From: Viscum album
Lineage: Eukaryota; Streptophyta; Magnoliopsida; Santalales; Viscaceae
DNA: 64,000 nt
Reading direction: 5' to 3'
NCBI GenBank assembly: GCA_963277665.1
Contig: OY728119.1
Span: 321,242,206 to 321,306,205, forward strand
The notes beneath the pieces are model-generated. The model did no database searches. It saw only the letters and a list, made by a program, of their open reading frames with translations, and was not told where the DNA came from. Position numbers and translations under genes: made by a program. Positions 62,740-64,000 of the stretch are shown here, piece by piece. Numbering within the stretch: position 1 is the first letter of the stretch; each line of letters begins with the position of its first letter.

Positions 62740-64000
62740 GACAAACATTTCTATTTCACTTTTCCAGAGTCTGCCTTTTTTGTAAGAGGTCCATGAAAAT
62801 AAAACACTCCTAAATGGGATGCCCCAAAATATGTTGAATGATACAATAATTTTTAAGATCTTCATCATATTCTTTGATTGGTTTTTTTGGCCTTGTAAAC
62901 TAAACCAAATTGTTTTCTAGAGATAAGGTGAATTAACTTGGAACATGTTCATTCCAAAAAAAAATCATTGTCCAATAAATTCCCCAAACTAAATCTACAT
63001 TTGATTTATGTGATCATTTTAAAGTGGTGTTTGTTGCTACTAATACTCAATAGGTGGATCCATTCAATATGATGAAGGTTTTGAAGTGAAAATAGGTACA
63101 GGTGATTGCTTGATTATAACTGTAGTAGCATCTTCCTTCCCTGTTCTCATCCCCAGAGCTGATAAAATTACACTAGTTTTAGACTTAGATTCTATAATAG
63201 AATATTATATCTGTTGATTAATTAAAGTAAGGTATCAAAACCCTAATATTTATTTTATTAGGATCAGAGGTGTGTGTAACACTTCAAACATATTTTCAAC
63301 AAAAATTGAATGCAACTATTTATGTGAGAGTTCCAGAGTTACTGAATACATTAATCCATTCCAACATTCAATAAATACATAAACTCTATCATTATACCCT
63401 TGTTTATAATTGGTATGATTAAAAAACTATAGTCTTCAGAAGCATTGAGCTAAATTGGAGAAGGAATTTCTGGCTAAGATCATCCCATCCAGTAATTAAT
63501 CGAGATTGCAAAATTGTATACCATACAAAATATGGTCATTGTAATGACTACAAACAACACCTAAGCATTACTGATTCTTATCATTAAAAAGTTTCCATTA
63601 TGGGATCACAATTATAAAAAACACCTTAAGTGTTGTTATGGATCTCTTGAACCATTAAATATTGAAAATGTGTTTTTCTCAAAATTTGGTGGAGGAGGTA
63701 TCTGGTCCACCCACTCGGGGTAAGCTTTATTTTTTGGCTTAATTGGCAAATGATGTTCCTTCATAGCATTCATTCATGTTGTAAATGTCTCAATTGTGTT
63801 ACTAAGAATTTTAGGAATATCTGAATGAGAAAGAACCTATGAAGGTATTGTGACTGAAGGTTGAGATGGTTCAATAACTAGAAAAATCACAGGTTATAGT
63901 CCTGGTATTTTCCTTGTATAACCCACATGAATAGGCTTATCAGGAGGTGTTTGACCCTACCATGGTTGGGTACCCAAAGGATGTAATTCATTATTTTCAT
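62740..64000 (-). pseudogene. gag: Tat gag relic, open at the right edge
   Basis: From about 63755 leftwards: PIKPKNKAYPEWVDQIPPPP, NFEKNTFSIFNGSRDP, stop, QHLRCF, matching the 'YPEW.D..P.P..FK.P.F..F.G..DP..HL..F' start of Tat gag domains. Later text is heavily broken. Near 62850-62750 YCIIQHILGHPI, stop, ECFIFMDLLQ is a relic of the C-terminal zinc finger (the C..H..GH...C form of Tat gag). Gag N-terminus, leader, primer binding site and 5' LTR would lie to the right of the window. Confidence 0.7.

Larger units (their letters stand above)
22260..64000 (-). mobile_element. Tat-lineage Ty3/Gypsy retrotransposon, nested-into, 5' end outside window
   Basis: On the minus strand, right to left: Tat-type gag, protease, reverse transcriptase, RNase H, second (archaeal-type) RNase H, integrase, a repeat-bearing 3' zone, an antisense extra gene, polypurine tract and presumed 3' LTR. 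The order and motifs match the Tat group of plant Gypsy elements. Two younger elements, 34971-53529 and 54962-60770, interrupt it; removing them leaves about 17 kb. The 5' LTR and primer binding site must lie beyond 64000. All coding parts are broken by stops and frameshifts. The left limit near 22260 is inferred from composition only. Confidence 0.8.

Overview
The window is plant nuclear DNA from a repeat-rich, probably very large genome. There is no intact host gene, rRNA, tRNA or CRISPR array. Every long coding signal is a decayed LTR-retrotransposon gene carrying stops and frameshifts. The families seen (Ty3/Gypsy Tat and Del/Tekay types, Ty1/Copia Angela type) and the plant mobile-type domain point to a flowering plant. 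A large-genome, possibly lily-like monocot is my guess; the species cannot be named from this sequence.

Bases 1-22260 are extremely AT-rich. They hold one broken 275-codon minus-strand reading frame (4197-5024) and an old direct duplication with a period near 6.1 kb (about 5.7-10.8 kb and 11.8-16.9 kb). Each copy of the duplication carries the same degenerate minisatellite. I see nothing else assignable there.

From about 22260 to the right edge lies one old minus-strand Tat-lineage Gypsy element, split by younger insertions. Read right to left it has gag (from beyond 64000 to about 62740), protease (about 61640-61305), reverse transcriptase (about 54780-53535), RNase H plus a second RNase H plus integrase (34965-32930), a 3' untranslated zone with diverged 0.6-0.7 kb tandem repeats (30040-32900), and a polypurine tract (24491-24502). 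The probable 3' LTR ends at 24490. Between the polypurine tract and pol, on the opposite (+) strand, is an extra coding region (24943-29528). It has a plant mobile-domain-like stretch, a coiled-coil-like tail, a TATA-like box and a possible leader intron.

Insertion 1 (34971-53529, minus) is a Del/Tekay-type element with 3.4-3.5 kb LTRs and only a gag relic, but with both primer binding site and polypurine tract retained. Its target duplication (agtgt/agtgc) sits inside the Tat pol reading frame. Insertion 2 (37458-47161, plus) is a full-length Angela-like Copia element with 1.9 kb LTRs, primer binding site and a broken gag-pol. It lies inside the 3' LTR of insertion 1, and the sister LTR at 52553 shows the empty target site. 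Insertion 3 (54962-60770, minus) is a pair of 2.6 kb LTRs around only about 0.5 kb, with a perfect target duplication (atcct) between the Tat protease and reverse transcriptase regions.

Most damage looks like cytosine deamination: LTR ends TG/CA have become TA, and CGA/CAG codons have become stops. This fits long-silenced, methylated DNA. The points most worth a second look are the antisense gene of the Tat element, the 13-bp palindrome clusters in the Copia LTR and leader, the gag-only Del element, the protein-coding-like fragment kept in both LTRs of insertion 3, and the 6.1-kb duplication.
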